NCBI GenBank assembly: GCA_947625555.1
Contig: CANQOT010000008.1
Location: 1-64,000, forward strand
Direction of reading: 5' to 3'
Length of the DNA: 64,000 bases
Source of the DNA: an uncultured Clostridia bacterium
GTDB lineage: Bacteria > Bacillota > Clostridia > Christensenellales > Borkfalkiaceae
Shown here: piece after piece, positions 11,263-21,012 of the stretch
Position numbering within the stretch: position 1 is the first letter of the stretch
How the letters are laid out: each line of letters begins with the position of its first letter
Translations under genes and position numbers: made by a program
Notes under the pieces: generated by a model
Database searches by the model: none
Told to the model about the DNA's origin: nothing
Seen by the model: only the letters and a program-made list of their open reading frames with translations

Positions 11263-12954
11263 ATGAAAAACAGGACGAAAACCATCATTATCCTCTCCTG
11301 TGCGCTCGGGGCGTGCCTTACGCTCGCCCTCGGAGCATGCGCGGGAGCGGATACGCGTGAGGGCACGCTCTCCCGCCTCGTCAAACAGGGGAGGAACGTC
11401 ATCGTTCACTACGATAAGAACGGCGGCATCGTCGGCGGCGACGAGAAGTACGATTTCTTCGACGCGCTCCGCTACGACGATGTGGCAGACGGCGGCGTGA
11501 AGCTCCTCGAGCCCGGCGATCCCGACCGCGGGAGCAACAACGCCGGCACGAGCACGGCGACGCGCAGCGGCTACACCCTCGTCGGTTGGTACCGCGAACG
11601 CTTGCCCCGCGTCGACAAAGACGGCAATCCCTTGGACGATGAGGGCAATATCTGCTACATTCCCCGCGTCGTCACCGAGAACGGCGTGGCCGTCAGGGAC
11701 GAAGAGGGGAACCTCTGCTTCGAATATGTCTCCGATGCGGGCAAACCGCAGGCCTATTCCTATGAAGGGCTCTGGGATTTCGGCAAGGACCGCGTGACCC
11801 TCGACGACCTCGAGGACGAGGAATACGACAAGGGCAAGACGGTGAAGGCCTTCCGCCTGTATGCCGCATGGGCGCCCAACTACACCTATGATTTCTACCG
11901 TCTCAACGAGGCGAACGAGTGGGAGCAGTATGCGACCCTCACGAAGCCTGCCGCCGTCGACCAAATCGACATCCCCACATGGGACGATGCGACGGGGAGC
12001 ATCGACTACGGCTCGGTGCCCCGCTACGCGATCGAGGCGGACGAGAAGAAGGGCATCCCGGCCCAAAACTTCACCCTCACGGCCCTCTATGCCGACCCGG
12101 AGTGCAAGCAGCCCTATGCCGACGGCGACATGCTCAACGTCTATGAGCGGAGCATCCCGCACCACGGCATCACCGACTACGAGACCGGCACGGCGACGGG
12201 GACTTCCGTCAAGCTCTACACGACGTGGAAGGAGGGGAACTGGTTCCGCATCTCCAACGCCTCCCAGCTCGCGACCAACGCCTACCCCGACGGATGCTAC
12301 GAGATCCTTTCCGACCTCAACTGTTCGGAGATCTTATGGAACTTCTCGAACTTTACCTTCACGGGAGCCTTCCAAGGGAACGGGCACACGCTCTATAACA
12401 TCACCTCGCGGCAGACCGACGCCCGCTCCGAAAATCCCCAGCTCGTGCACGGCGGCCTCTTCGGGACATTTACGGAAGAGGCGCACCTGCAAGACATCGC
12501 GTTCGAGAACGTCTCCTACACCATCGAGGCGGGGGCGCGCCCGAGCAAGGGCGGGTCGAAGAAGGGAAGTTTCGGCCTCTTTGCGGGCGAAGTTTCGGAT
12601 AAGGTGACAGCGGCCAATTTCGAAGGGGTAAAAGTGAGCGGCAACCTCTATGTCGGCGGACGCGACCTCATCTCGGTGAGCGGCGCGAAGGCGGGCACCC
12701 CCATAAAGACCTTTACCGTCGGCATCGTTGCGGGGAACGTCCTCGGGGAGGACCTCGAAGCCTTCCTGAACTTCGACATCGAGGCGAAGATCGACGCGCA
12801 AGCCGCGACCCATATTTACAGTCAGGATAAGTACGGCAATCCCATCTACGGCAAGACGCTCTCGGTCAGCTGGGCCAAAGAATCAAGCGAGGACTTCGAA
12901 TACGGGCAGGTCATCATGACCGTTCTCGAAGAACCCATACAAGAAGAGGCATAA
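11263..12954 (+). CDS. Secreted lipoprotein with Listeria-Bacteroides (InlB B-repeat)-like segment
   Basis: Signal peptide with lipobox (LGAC); 'SGYTLVGWYRE' motif. Confidence 0.7.
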   Translation: MKNRTKTIIILSCALGACLTLALGACAGADTREGTLSRLVKQGRNVIVHYDKNGGIVGGDEKYDFFDALRYDDVADGGVKLLEPGDPDRGSNNAGTSTATRSGYTLVGWYRERLPRVDKDGNPLDDEGNICYIPRVVTENGVAVRDEEGNLCFEYVSDAGKPQAYSYEGLWDFGKDRVTLDDLEDEEYDKGKTVKAFRLYAAWAPNYTYDFYRLNEANEWEQYATLTKPAAVDQIDIPTWDDATGSIDYGSVPRYAIEADEKKGIPAQNFTLTALYADPECKQPYADGDMLNVYERSIPHHGITDYETGTATGTSVKLYTTWKEGNWFRISNASQLATNAYPDGCYEILSDLNCSEILWNFSNFTFTGAFQGNGHTLYNITSRQTDARSENPQLVHGGLFGTFTEEAHLQDIAFENVSYTIEAGARPSKGGSKKGSFGLFAGEVSDKVTAANFEGVKVSGNLYVGGRDLISVSGAKAGTPIKTFTVGIVAGNVLGEDLEAFLNFDIEAKIDAQAATHIYSQDKYGNPIYGKTLSVSWAKESSEDFEYGQVIMTVLEEPIQEEA

Positions 12955-12991
12955 CGCATAAAAAATCTAAAATAAAACGGAGGAAACGTTT

Positions 12992-15826
12992 ATGAAAAAA
13001 AGCAGAAAGGCAGTGCGCATTACAAGCGTCGCGCTCGGCGGCGTGCTCATGTGCGGCGCCCTCGCGGCCTTTGCCGGCTGCGGCGGCAAGAAGGATGCGC
13101 TCGTCCTCATGTCCGAGGAATTGAACGGTCTGTTCAATCCCTTCTATTCCACAGCGGGAACGGATATGAGCGTTGTCGGGCAAACACAGATCTCCATGCT
13201 CTCCACCGATGAAGAGGGCCACATCGCCTATGGCGACAAGGAACCCGTCGTCGTCAAGGACTATTCGGAGAAATCGGAAAACGGCGAGACGGTCTATACA
13301 TTCGTCCTCAAAAACGGCATCAAGTTCTCGGACGGCGTGCCGCTCACGATGAACGACGTCATGTTCAACCTCTACGTCTATCTCGATCCCGCCTACACGG
13401 GTTCGACGACGATGTATTCCACCAAGATCAAGGGCTTGCAGGAATACCGTTTGCAGACCAACAACTCCGATAGCACCGCCGAGGACAATCTCACCATCAC
13501 GGCGGGCGGCCGTGCGCGCAGCCGTATCGACGCGCTCGTCAAGCTCTTCCAGGGCGTCGGCAGACGCAACCAGACGAGCGAGGACTTCCATGCCGACGTC
13601 GCGAAGATGCGCAACAAGATCACGACCCTCACCAAAGAGGATATCGAGAACTACAACATCGGTTGGGAAGCCTATAAGCTCGCCATCGCGCCCTTCGGCG
13701 ACGCCGGCGATTCGGGCAAGGGCTACGTGGCCGTCACCGACGAAGAGGCGAAGAAGCAGCTCCTCGAAGACTACAACAAGGTCGTCGGCACGGAGGGCCA
13801 TCCCGAAGAGGGCCTCTTCTGGAAGGAACTCGAAACGGATTGGGCTTCGGCGCAGTCGCAGTTCGCGGAAGCTCCCTACACCAACCAGCCCGGTCAGGAA
13901 GAGACCAACTCTTCCGGCTTCAAGTTCGACGAGGTGAGCTCCTTCATGGCATACGAGAATTATGTCACCTACGAGTACGAGAAGGTCAACGGGAAGGACA
14001 ATTTGAACCACATCACCAAGGTCACCCTCGGTTACGATGAGAATCAGATCAAGACGAAGCAGCAGGCTCTCCAACGCGTCTACAACGATAATGTCGAGAA
14101 CAAGTTCCACGAGATCATTACCGGCTGGCAGACCGCGCAGCAGCTCCTTACCGATTTCACGGGTCTCGCAAGGGACGTCCTCATGCACGAGCAAGTGGGC
14201 AAGAACCAGCTCCAATATTCGCGCATCGAAGGCATCGTCTCCCTCGGCCATACCACCGCGCAGCAGACGGTCGAGCTCACCGATGCGGACGGCTCCAATG
14301 CCCGCACCTACAACGTCGCGCAAGAGCACGACGCGCTCGGCAGGCCCGCCGACCCCGATACCTACGACGTGTTGCAGATCACCGTCGAGGGCACCGACCC
14401 CAAGGCCATCTGGAACTTCGGCTTCACCGTCGCCCCTTGGCACTACTACTCCGATCCTTCGCAGACCGACCTCGCGGTGGATATCGAAAAGGATAAATTC
14501 GGCGTCCGTTGGTCGGATTTCGACTTCCAGACGAGTGTCTTGCAGGGCAACGCCAAGACCTACACTTATAGGGACGAGAGCGGCAATAACGTCACCCTCA
14601 ACTTCAACAATGTCACCAAGAACGGCGTGCCCCTCGGCGCAGGCCCCTACGTCGCGACCGACCGCGGCAACAACGATTACCCGAGCTATGCGGGCTTCAT
14701 GAACAACAACATCGTCTACTACAAGGCCAACCGGAACTTCTTCCAGGATGTCGAGGACGCGGACGAGAGCCTTCATGCTCCCTATATCGAGAAGATGCGC
14801 TACCAGGTCGTTTCCTCGGCCAACGCCATTCCCGCCCTCAAACAGGGTAGCGTCGACTACGTCGAACCCCAGCTCACGCGCGAGAACTACGATACCCTCA
14901 GTGGGATGAAGGGCGTCACCCACCTCGAAACGTGGCAGCTCGGCTACGGCTACATCGGCATCAATGCGGGCAAGGTCCCCAACATCTATCTCCGCCGCGC
15001 CATCATGGCGGCCATGGATACCGACCGTGCAAAGAGCTACTACCGCCCGGGCACCGTCGAGACCATCTATTGGCCGATGTCCCTCGTCAGCTGGGCATAT
15101 CCCCGCACCGAGGGCAACAAGATGAACCCCCTCAACTATCCTCAATACAAAGAGGACGAAAACGGCACCAATTACGCGACGAAGAAGAGCGACGCCGCGG
15201 CAAAGACCCTCATCCGTAACTTGATGGCGCAGGCCAACGTCCAAGAGGGCAATCCCGCCCTCAGCGTGACCTTCACGATCGCGGGCGCGAGCCTCACCGA
15301 GCACCCTTGCTACGCCGTGTTCCAGCACGCCAAGACGTTGCTCGAAGAATGCGGTTGGAAGATCACCATCTCGCCCGACGTCAACGCCCTCACCAAGCTC
15401 TCCACGGGTTCGCTCGCCGTCTGGGCGGCAGCATGGGGCTCCACGATCGACCCCGATATGTATCAGGTCTATCATAAGAACTCCACGGCGACCTCCGTCC
15501 TCGCATGGGGCTATCCCGAGATCCTTGCCGATCCTACGAACTACTCCGAGGAGAACAGGATCCTCAAAGATCTCGCCGTCTATATCGAAGAGGGCCGCGA
15601 GACGCTCGTCGAGGAAGATCGCGCCAAGTCCTACAAGAGCGCTATGGAACTCGTGCTCGAACTTGCAGTCGAGCTTCCCGTCTATCAGCGTCAGGTCATG
15701 TACGGGCTCAACACCAAGGTCATCGATATCGAGAGCTTGCCGCACAAAGACGGCGAACTCCTCAACAATCCCTTCACCTCGCCTCTTTCCAGGATCTGGG
15801 AAGTGAAAATGGTAGGAATGGATTAA
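12992..15826 (+). CDS. ABC transporter extracellular solute-binding protein, family 5 (oligopeptide type)
   Basis: Lipoprotein signal (FAGCGG); YTFVLKNGIKFSDGVPLTMNDVMFN; immediately upstream of Opp-type permeases. Confidence 0.88.
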   Translation: MKKSRKAVRITSVALGGVLMCGALAAFAGCGGKKDALVLMSEELNGLFNPFYSTAGTDMSVVGQTQISMLSTDEEGHIAYGDKEPVVVKDYSEKSENGETVYTFVLKNGIKFSDGVPLTMNDVMFNLYVYLDPAYTGSTTMYSTKIKGLQEYRLQTNNSDSTAEDNLTITAGGRARSRIDALVKLFQGVGRRNQTSEDFHADVAKMRNKITTLTKEDIENYNIGWEAYKLAIAPFGDAGDSGKGYVAVTDEEAKKQLLEDYNKVVGTEGHPEEGLFWKELETDWASAQSQFAEAPYTNQPGQEETNSSGFKFDEVSSFMAYENYVTYEYEKVNGKDNLNHITKVTLGYDENQIKTKQQALQRVYNDNVENKFHEIITGWQTAQQLLTDFTGLARDVLMHEQVGKNQLQYSRIEGIVSLGHTTAQQTVELTDADGSNARTYNVAQEHDALGRPADPDTYDVLQITVEGTDPKAIWNFGFTVAPWHYYSDPSQTDLAVDIEKDKFGVRWSDFDFQTSVLQGNAKTYTYRDESGNNVTLNFNNVTKNGVPLGAGPYVATDRGNNDYPSYAGFMNNNIVYYKANRNFFQDVEDADESLHAPYIEKMRYQVVSSANAIPALKQGSVDYVEPQLTRENYDTLSGMKGVTHLETWQLGYGYIGINAGKVPNIYLRRAIMAAMDTDRAKSYYRPGTVETIYWPMSLVSWAYPRTEGNKMNPLNYPQYKEDENGTNYATKKSDAAAKTLIRNLMAQANVQEGNPALSVTFTIAGASLTEHPCYAVFQHAKTLLEECGWKITISPDVNALTKLSTGSLAVWAAAWGSTIDPDMYQVYHKNSTATSVLAWGYPEILADPTNYSEENRILKDLAVYIEEGRETLVEEDRAKSYKSAMELVLELAVELPVYQRQVMYGLNTKVIDIESLPHKDGELLNNPFTSPLSRIWEVKMVGMD

Positions 15827-15940
15827 AAAACAGCCGCGCCGCCTGCCCCGCAGGGGGTGGGTGTGCGGGGAAGCGGGCGCATTGCGCGCCATACGCGGAA
15901 GTAATTCCTTCCGCGATGCAAACAACATCGGAGCGATCCT

Positions 15941-16933
15941 ATGCTAAAATATATCCTCAAAAGAATCGGGCTCGCCGTCCTTATCCTTCTCGGCGTCTCG
16001 CTCATCCTCTACGTTCTCGTAAGACTGATGCCCGTGGACTTCATCGAGCAGCAGATCATGCAGATGAACCAGGGGGGTGCGCAGATCCCGCAGGAGACGG
16101 TGGACGCGATGTACAAGATGTACGGCCTCGGCGACAACAGCTTCGTCGGTATCCTCTCGGGGTACGGCAGCTGGCTGTGGAGCCTTGCGCGTCTTGATCT
16201 CGGCACCAGCTTTGTCTATAAGCAGCCCGTGCTCAACGTCATCGCGCAGAAGATGACCGTCTCGTTCATCGTGGCGTTTATCGCGATCATCTTCGAGTAC
16301 CTCATCGCGATCCCGCTCGGCGTGACCGCCGCGACGCACCAATATTCCATTCGCGACTATGTCGTTACCGTCATCGTCATGCTCGGCATCTCTCTCCCGT
16401 CCTTCTTCTTCGGGAGATTCTTGCAGATCGTGTTCGCGCAGAGGCTCGGCTGGTTCCCTTACAGCACGCTCGGCGACGCGACAAAGACGCTCACGGGCTT
16501 CAACCTCATCGTCGATTATTTGTGGCATTTGGTGCTGCCTATCTTCGTCATGGTATTTTTGAGCGTAGGCGGAACGATGCGATACCAGCGGACCAATATG
16601 CTGGAAGTGCTCAATTCCGACTACATCCGAACGGCGAGGGCGAAGGGCCTGCCCGAGAGCAAGGTCATCTATAAACATGCCTTCCGCAATACGATGATCC
16701 CCATAGTCACCATGCTCGCGGGCGTGCTCCCGTCGCTCTTCTCGGGCGCCATGATCACCGAGCAGGTGTTCGACCTTCCCGGCATCGGGAACGTCGCCTT
16801 AAAGGCCATGCAGAGCGCGGATATCCCGTTCATCATGGGCTATAACATGTTCCTCGCATTTTTGAGCGTCATCGGGGTGCTCCTCACCGACCTCATGTAC
16901 GCCGTCGTTGACCCGCGCGTCAAACTCTATTAA
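15941..16933 (+). CDS. oppB: Oligopeptide ABC transporter permease, OppB-like
   Basis: MLKYILKRIGLAVLILLGVSLILYVLVRLMP; EAA-type loop TARAKGLPESKVIYKHAFRN. Confidence 0.92.
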   Translation: MLKYILKRIGLAVLILLGVSLILYVLVRLMPVDFIEQQIMQMNQGGAQIPQETVDAMYKMYGLGDNSFVGILSGYGSWLWSLARLDLGTSFVYKQPVLNVIAQKMTVSFIVAFIAIIFEYLIAIPLGVTAATHQYSIRDYVVTVIVMLGISLPSFFFGRFLQIVFAQRLGWFPYSTLGDATKTLTGFNLIVDYLWHLVLPIFVMVFLSVGGTMRYQRTNMLEVLNSDYIRTARAKGLPESKVIYKHAFRNTMIPIVTMLAGVLPSLFSGAMITEQVFDLPGIGNVALKAMQSADIPFIMGYNMFLAFLSVIGVLLTDLMYAVVDPRVKLY

Positions 16934-16948
16934 GGGAGGGAGAGAGAT

Positions 16949-18079
16949 ATGGAAGAAAACTTCGAAAAACTCGCCCTCGAAACGGCGGGCCCCGTCGCGG
17001 AGGAAGCCGTAGAGGAGAATGCCGCCCGGATTTCGGAAGAGATCGCCGAAGAAGAGGCCATAAAGGCCGCGCAAGACGAGGAGAACGCGCTCGATAAGAA
17101 CGTGCGCCTCCTTTCGCCCGCGCGCATGGTCGCCCGCCGCTTCTTCCGCTCCAAGCTCTCCATCGTCGGGCTCGTCATCATCGTCGCGCTCATCATCTTT
17201 TCGTGGCTCGGCCCCGTCGTCTATAACCGTTGGGGCGAGATCGAATACGATAACGGCGGCAGGGTGGATTGCGACACCGCGGAAGTGACGGTCTATGACG
17301 ACGACGGGTCGGAATATACCTTCACGCAGGTCGTCGAAAGTTCCCAGCCCGTCAACAAACTCGCACCCATGAACGGCGATCACATCCTCGGCACCGACGT
17401 GCAGGGCATGGACGTGTTCACCCGCCTCATGTACGGCGGCAGGATCTCGCTGTCTATCAGCTTCATCGCCGTCTTTGCCGTGACCTTCCTCGGCGTCCTC
17501 TTCGGGGGCATCGCGGGGTACTTCGGCAAGAAGGTGGACGAGGTCATCATGCGTATCTGCGATATCCTCATGTGTATCCCGTCGCTGCCCATCATGCTCA
17601 TCGTTGGCACGCTGTTCGATTCATGGCATATCGATCCGCAGTACCGAATATACCTTCTGATGCTGTTTTTGACCTTCATCTCGTGGCCGGGCACCGCCCG
17701 CCTCGTGCGAGGGCAGATCCTGTTCTTGCGGGAACAGGAATATATGGTCGCGGCGGAGGCGATGGGTTTCTCCACGTCGCGCAAGATCTTCAAGCACCTC
17801 GTTCCCAACGTCTTGCCCCAGCTCATCGTCTCGATGACGCTTTCTTTGGGCAGCATGATCCTCTCGGAGGCGACGCTCTCCTACCTCGGCCTCGGCGTGC
17901 AGGCGCCCTATGCCGCATGGGGGACGATGATCAACATCGTCACGGAGGATCCCAACGTCATGGCGAACTATTTCAACGTCTGGATACCGCCCGGACTTTG
18001 CATCATCCTTGCGGTGCTCGGCTTCAACTTCATCGGCGACGGTCTACGCGACGCGCTCGATCCCAAGGCAAGGAGGTGA
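16949..18079 (+). CDS. oppC: Oligopeptide ABC transporter permease, OppC-like, with acidic N-terminal extension
   Basis: LGTDVQGMDVFTRLMYGGRISLSISF; EAA loop; 3' of oppB. Confidence 0.92.
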   Translation: MEENFEKLALETAGPVAEEAVEENAARISEEIAEEEAIKAAQDEENALDKNVRLLSPARMVARRFFRSKLSIVGLVIIVALIIFSWLGPVVYNRWGEIEYDNGGRVDCDTAEVTVYDDDGSEYTFTQVVESSQPVNKLAPMNGDHILGTDVQGMDVFTRLMYGGRISLSISFIAVFAVTFLGVLFGGIAGYFGKKVDEVIMRICDILMCIPSLPIMLIVGTLFDSWHIDPQYRIYLLMLFLTFISWPGTARLVRGQILFLREQEYMVAAEAMGFSTSRKIFKHLVPNVLPQLIVSMTLSLGSMILSEATLSYLGLGVQAPYAAWGTMINIVTEDPNVMANYFNVWIPPGLCIILAVLGFNFIGDGLRDALDPKARR

Positions 18080-18082
18080 CGC

Positions 18083-19441
18083 ATGAGCTCGGAAGTCAAT
18101 GCGCCCAAGGCGGAAAAAAAGAAGAACAGAAACTATTTGACGGGCAAAGAGATTCGCGCCATCGTCAAGTCCAACAATAAAGTCACGCGCGCCCTCGAAA
18201 AGAAGAAGCGCCGCAAGGCCAAGGAAGAGGAATTTCTCACGACCTTGAAGGATGATAAGAACATCCTCGAAGTCGAAGATCTGCACACCTATTTCTTCAC
18301 CGAACAGGGCGTCGTGAAGGCCGTGAACGGCGTTTCCTTCGAGGTGCCGCAGGGTTCGACCGTCGGCGTCGTCGGCGAGAGCGGCTGCGGCAAATCCGTC
18401 ACGAGCATGTCCATCATGCAGCTCCTGCAAGGGCCTGCGGGGCAGATCGTCTCGGGCGAGATCCGCTTCAAATCGTACGATTTCAAGCTCGACGAGAAGG
18501 GCAAGCCCATTCCCATTTGGGAAACGGATGAAGAGGGCAACCCCGTCTTTGAAGAGAAGAAGGACAAAAAGGGCAGACCCGTCCTCGATAAAGAGGGCAA
18601 GCCCGTGCTCCAAGAAAAGCAAAAGCGCGACGAATACGGCACGCTTCAATACGAGATGGAGGAGAAGGTGTTCAACATCGCCGAGATGCCCATCAAGGAG
18701 ATGTACCGTCTCCGCGGCAGGCAGATCGCGATGATCTTCCAGGAACCCATGACCTCCCTCAATCCCGTGTTCACCATCGGCAACCAGCTCGACGAAGTGA
18801 CGTTTTTGCACTTCCCCGGTTCCACCAAGGCGGATGCGAAGCGGCGCTCCATCGAGATGCTCAACCTCGTCGGCATCGCCATGCCCGAGCGGGTGTATAA
18901 ATCCTACCCGCACGAGCTCTCGGGCGGTATGCGCCAGCGCGTCATGATCTCCATGGCGCTCGCGGGCAATCCCCGCCTCATCATCGCCGACGAGCCCACG
19001 ACGGCGCTCGACGTCACCATTCAGGCGCAGATCCTCGATCTTCTGCGCGACTTGAAGAAGCGCATCAACGGCTCCATTTTGCTCATCACGCACGATCTCG
19101 GCATCATCGCCGAGATGGCAGACTTCGTCGTCGTCATGTATGCGGGCCGCATCATCGAGAGGGGCACGGCATCGGAGATCTTCCATCACCCGATGCACCC
19201 CTATACCATCGGCCTGCAAAAGTCCAAGCCCGTCATGGATTCGGATAAGGACACGCTGTTCAACATTCCCGGCAACGTGCCCAATCCCATCGATATGCCC
19301 GATTATTGCTACTTCCGCGAGCGCTGCTCGAGCTGCAAGAAGGCATGCTTCGGCGATTATCCTGCCATGGTGCAGGTCAGCCCGACGCACTACGTCGCGT
19401 GCCATCTCTATGACGAAAACAAGGAGGGGGACGCAAAGTGA
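18083..19441 (+). CDS. oppD: Oligopeptide ABC transporter ATPase, OppD-like, with charged insertion
   Basis: Walker [10 protein letters not shown], signature LSGGMRQRV, Walker [13 protein letters not shown]; ~70-aa insertion before the Q-loop. Confidence 0.9.
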   Translation: MSSEVNAPKAEKKKNRNYLTGKEIRAIVKSNNKVTRALEKKKRRKAKEEEFLTTLKDDKNILEVEDLHTYFFTEQGVVKAVNGVSFEVPQGSTVGVVGESGCGKSVTSMSIMQLLQGPAGQIVSGEIRFKSYDFKLDEKGKPIPIWETDEEGNPVFEEKKDKKGRPVLDKEGKPVLQEKQKRDEYGTLQYEMEEKVFNIAEMPIKEMYRLRGRQIAMIFQEPMTSLNPVFTIGNQLDEVTFLHFPGSTKADAKRRSIEMLNLVGIAMPERVYKSYPHELSGGMRQRVMISMALAGNPRLIIADEPTTALDVTIQAQILDLLRDLKKRINGSILLITHDLGIIAEMADFVVVMYAGRIIERGTASEIFHHPMHPYTIGLQKSKPVMDSDKDTLFNIPGNVPNPIDMPDYCYFRERCSSCKKACFGDYPAMVQVSPTHYVACHLYDENKEGDAK

Positions 19442-20715
19442 CAAACGCTTTACTTGCCGCCGTGAGCGGCGGACAGATCATTGCGGCCGGCGTGATGCTT
19501 GCCGTCGTCGCGCTCCTCATCCTTGCGGGGTTTGTACTCTTCCGCGTCGTCGTCAAAAAGCGCGAGCGGGAAGAGCAGGCCATCGTGGACAAAGTGCAGA
19601 CGCAGGAGGAGCTCGAAGCGAACTATGCGGAATGCGTCGCGACGGGCAACTTCGCGGGCTTCGACGATGTGCTGGAATCCAAGCGCGAGCATGCCCTGCG
19701 CGAGAGGAAGGCGGAAGCCGATAAGGACCTTCCTCCCGACGAAAACGTCCTTTTGGAAGTGCGGCACCTCAAAATGTACTTCCCGCTCAAAAAGACGATC
19801 GGCGGCAAAGTGACGCTCGCCCTCCGCGCGGTGGACGACGTCTCCTTCAAGCTGAAAGCGGGCGAAACGCTCGGTATCGTCGGCGAGAGCGGCTGCGGCA
19901 AGACCACGATGGGCAGGTCGGTCTTAAAGCTCTACCAGCCCACGGGCGGGCAGATCTTCTTCGAGGGGAAGGACATCGCGGCCTACAAACCCAAGGAGAT
20001 GCGCCCCCTGCGCACCCAGATGCAGATCATCTTCCAGGACCCGTATTCCTCCCTGCCGCCGCGCAGTACGGTGGGCGGTATCCTCTCCGAGCCCGTCAAA
20101 GTGCACAAGATCGTGCCCAAGGGGGAGATCAAGGATTACGTCATGCAGATTATGGAGCAATGCGGCCTGCGCGACTATTATTACGAGCGTTACCCGCACG
20201 AATTTTCGGGCGGACAGCGCCAGCGTATCTGCATTGCGCGCGCCCTTTCGGTCAAGCCCAAGCTCGTCATCTGCGACGAGCCCGTCTCCGCGCTCGACGT
20301 CTCCATTCAGGCGCAGATCATCAACCTTCTGAAACAGTTGCAGCAAGAGTTGGGGCTCACGTATCTGTTCATCTCGCACGACCTTTCCGTCATCAAGCAC
20401 ATCTCGGATAAGATCGGCGTCATGTATCTCGGCTCGATGGTGGAATTCGGCGATAAGAAGGCCATCTTCTCCCATCCCATGCACCCCTACACGCAGGCGC
20501 TCTTCTCGGCAGTGCCCAACCCCAACCCCGACGTGAAGATGGAGCGTATCGTTCTGAACGGGGATATCCCGTCCCCGGCGGATCCGCCCAAGGGCTGCAA
20601 GTTCAACACCCGTTGCCCGCACGCCATGGAGATCTGCAAGCACATCGCGCCCAAGTATAAGGAATACGAACCCGGCCATTTCGTGGCCTGCCATTGCTAT
20701 TCGCAGGAGGACTGA
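19438..20715 (+). CDS. oppF: Oligopeptide ABC transporter ATPase, OppF-like, with N-terminal predicted TM helix
   Basis: GTG start overlapping oppD stop; GESGCGKTTMGR, FSGGQRQRICIARAL; N-terminal IIAAGVMLAVVALLILAGFVLFRVV. Confidence 0.9.
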   Translation: MTNALLAAVSGGQIIAAGVMLAVVALLILAGFVLFRVVVKKREREEQAIVDKVQTQEELEANYAECVATGNFAGFDDVLESKREHALRERKAEADKDLPPDENVLLEVRHLKMYFPLKKTIGGKVTLALRAVDDVSFKLKAGETLGIVGESGCGKTTMGRSVLKLYQPTGGQIFFEGKDIAAYKPKEMRPLRTQMQIIFQDPYSSLPPRSTVGGILSEPVKVHKIVPKGEIKDYVMQIMEQCGLRDYYYERYPHEFSGGQRQRICIARALSVKPKLVICDEPVSALDVSIQAQIINLLKQLQQELGLTYLFISHDLSVIKHISDKIGVMYLGSMVEFGDKKAIFSHPMHPYTQALFSAVPNPNPDVKMERIVLNGDIPSPADPPKGCKFNTRCPHAMEICKHIAPKYKEYEPGHFVACHCYSQED

Positions 20716-20987
20716 TGAAGCGGAAGAAACGCGATGCGGAGGCGTCCGCCGAAGAGGGGACGCCCAAAAAAGAGCAGAAGATCGTGTATATCGACGACGG
20801 TTCGCAGATCGCGGACATGAGTGCGACGCGCCGCCACGGGAACGTGCCGCGGCAGAAGTCCACCGCCCGCGAGAAGATCAGAACGTACTTTGCCGTCGTC
20901 AAGCGCATGCTCATCCCGATGTTCTGCACCCTCTTCGCGTTTGCTTTGGTATTCGTCATCGTGCTCGCCATCACGGGCAACCTATAA
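20715..20987 (+). CDS. Small basic single-TM protein, translationally coupled to oppF
   Basis: TGATG overlap with oppF stop; MKRKKRDAEAS...MLIPMFCTLFAFALVFVIVLAITGNL. Confidence 0.7.
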   Translation: MKRKKRDAEASAEEGTPKKEQKIVYIDDGSQIADMSATRRHGNVPRQKSTAREKIRTYFAVVKRMLIPMFCTLFAFALVFVIVLAITGNL

Positions 20988-21012
20988 CCTTTTCACCCTT
21001 TTGGAGGATCTC

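Noticed and set aside
3322-12165. 2947-aa antisense ORF opposite the subtilase
   Set aside because: Mirror frame of a clear gene; stays open because TTA/CTA/TCA codons are rare in the sense strand. No signal peptide, RBS or recognisable motif.
12914-15928. Long minus-strand ORFs opposite oppA and similar ones at 18044-19444, 20971-23538, 24547-28743, 46529-48913
   Set aside because: Same codon-bias shadow effect; sense-strand products are certain.
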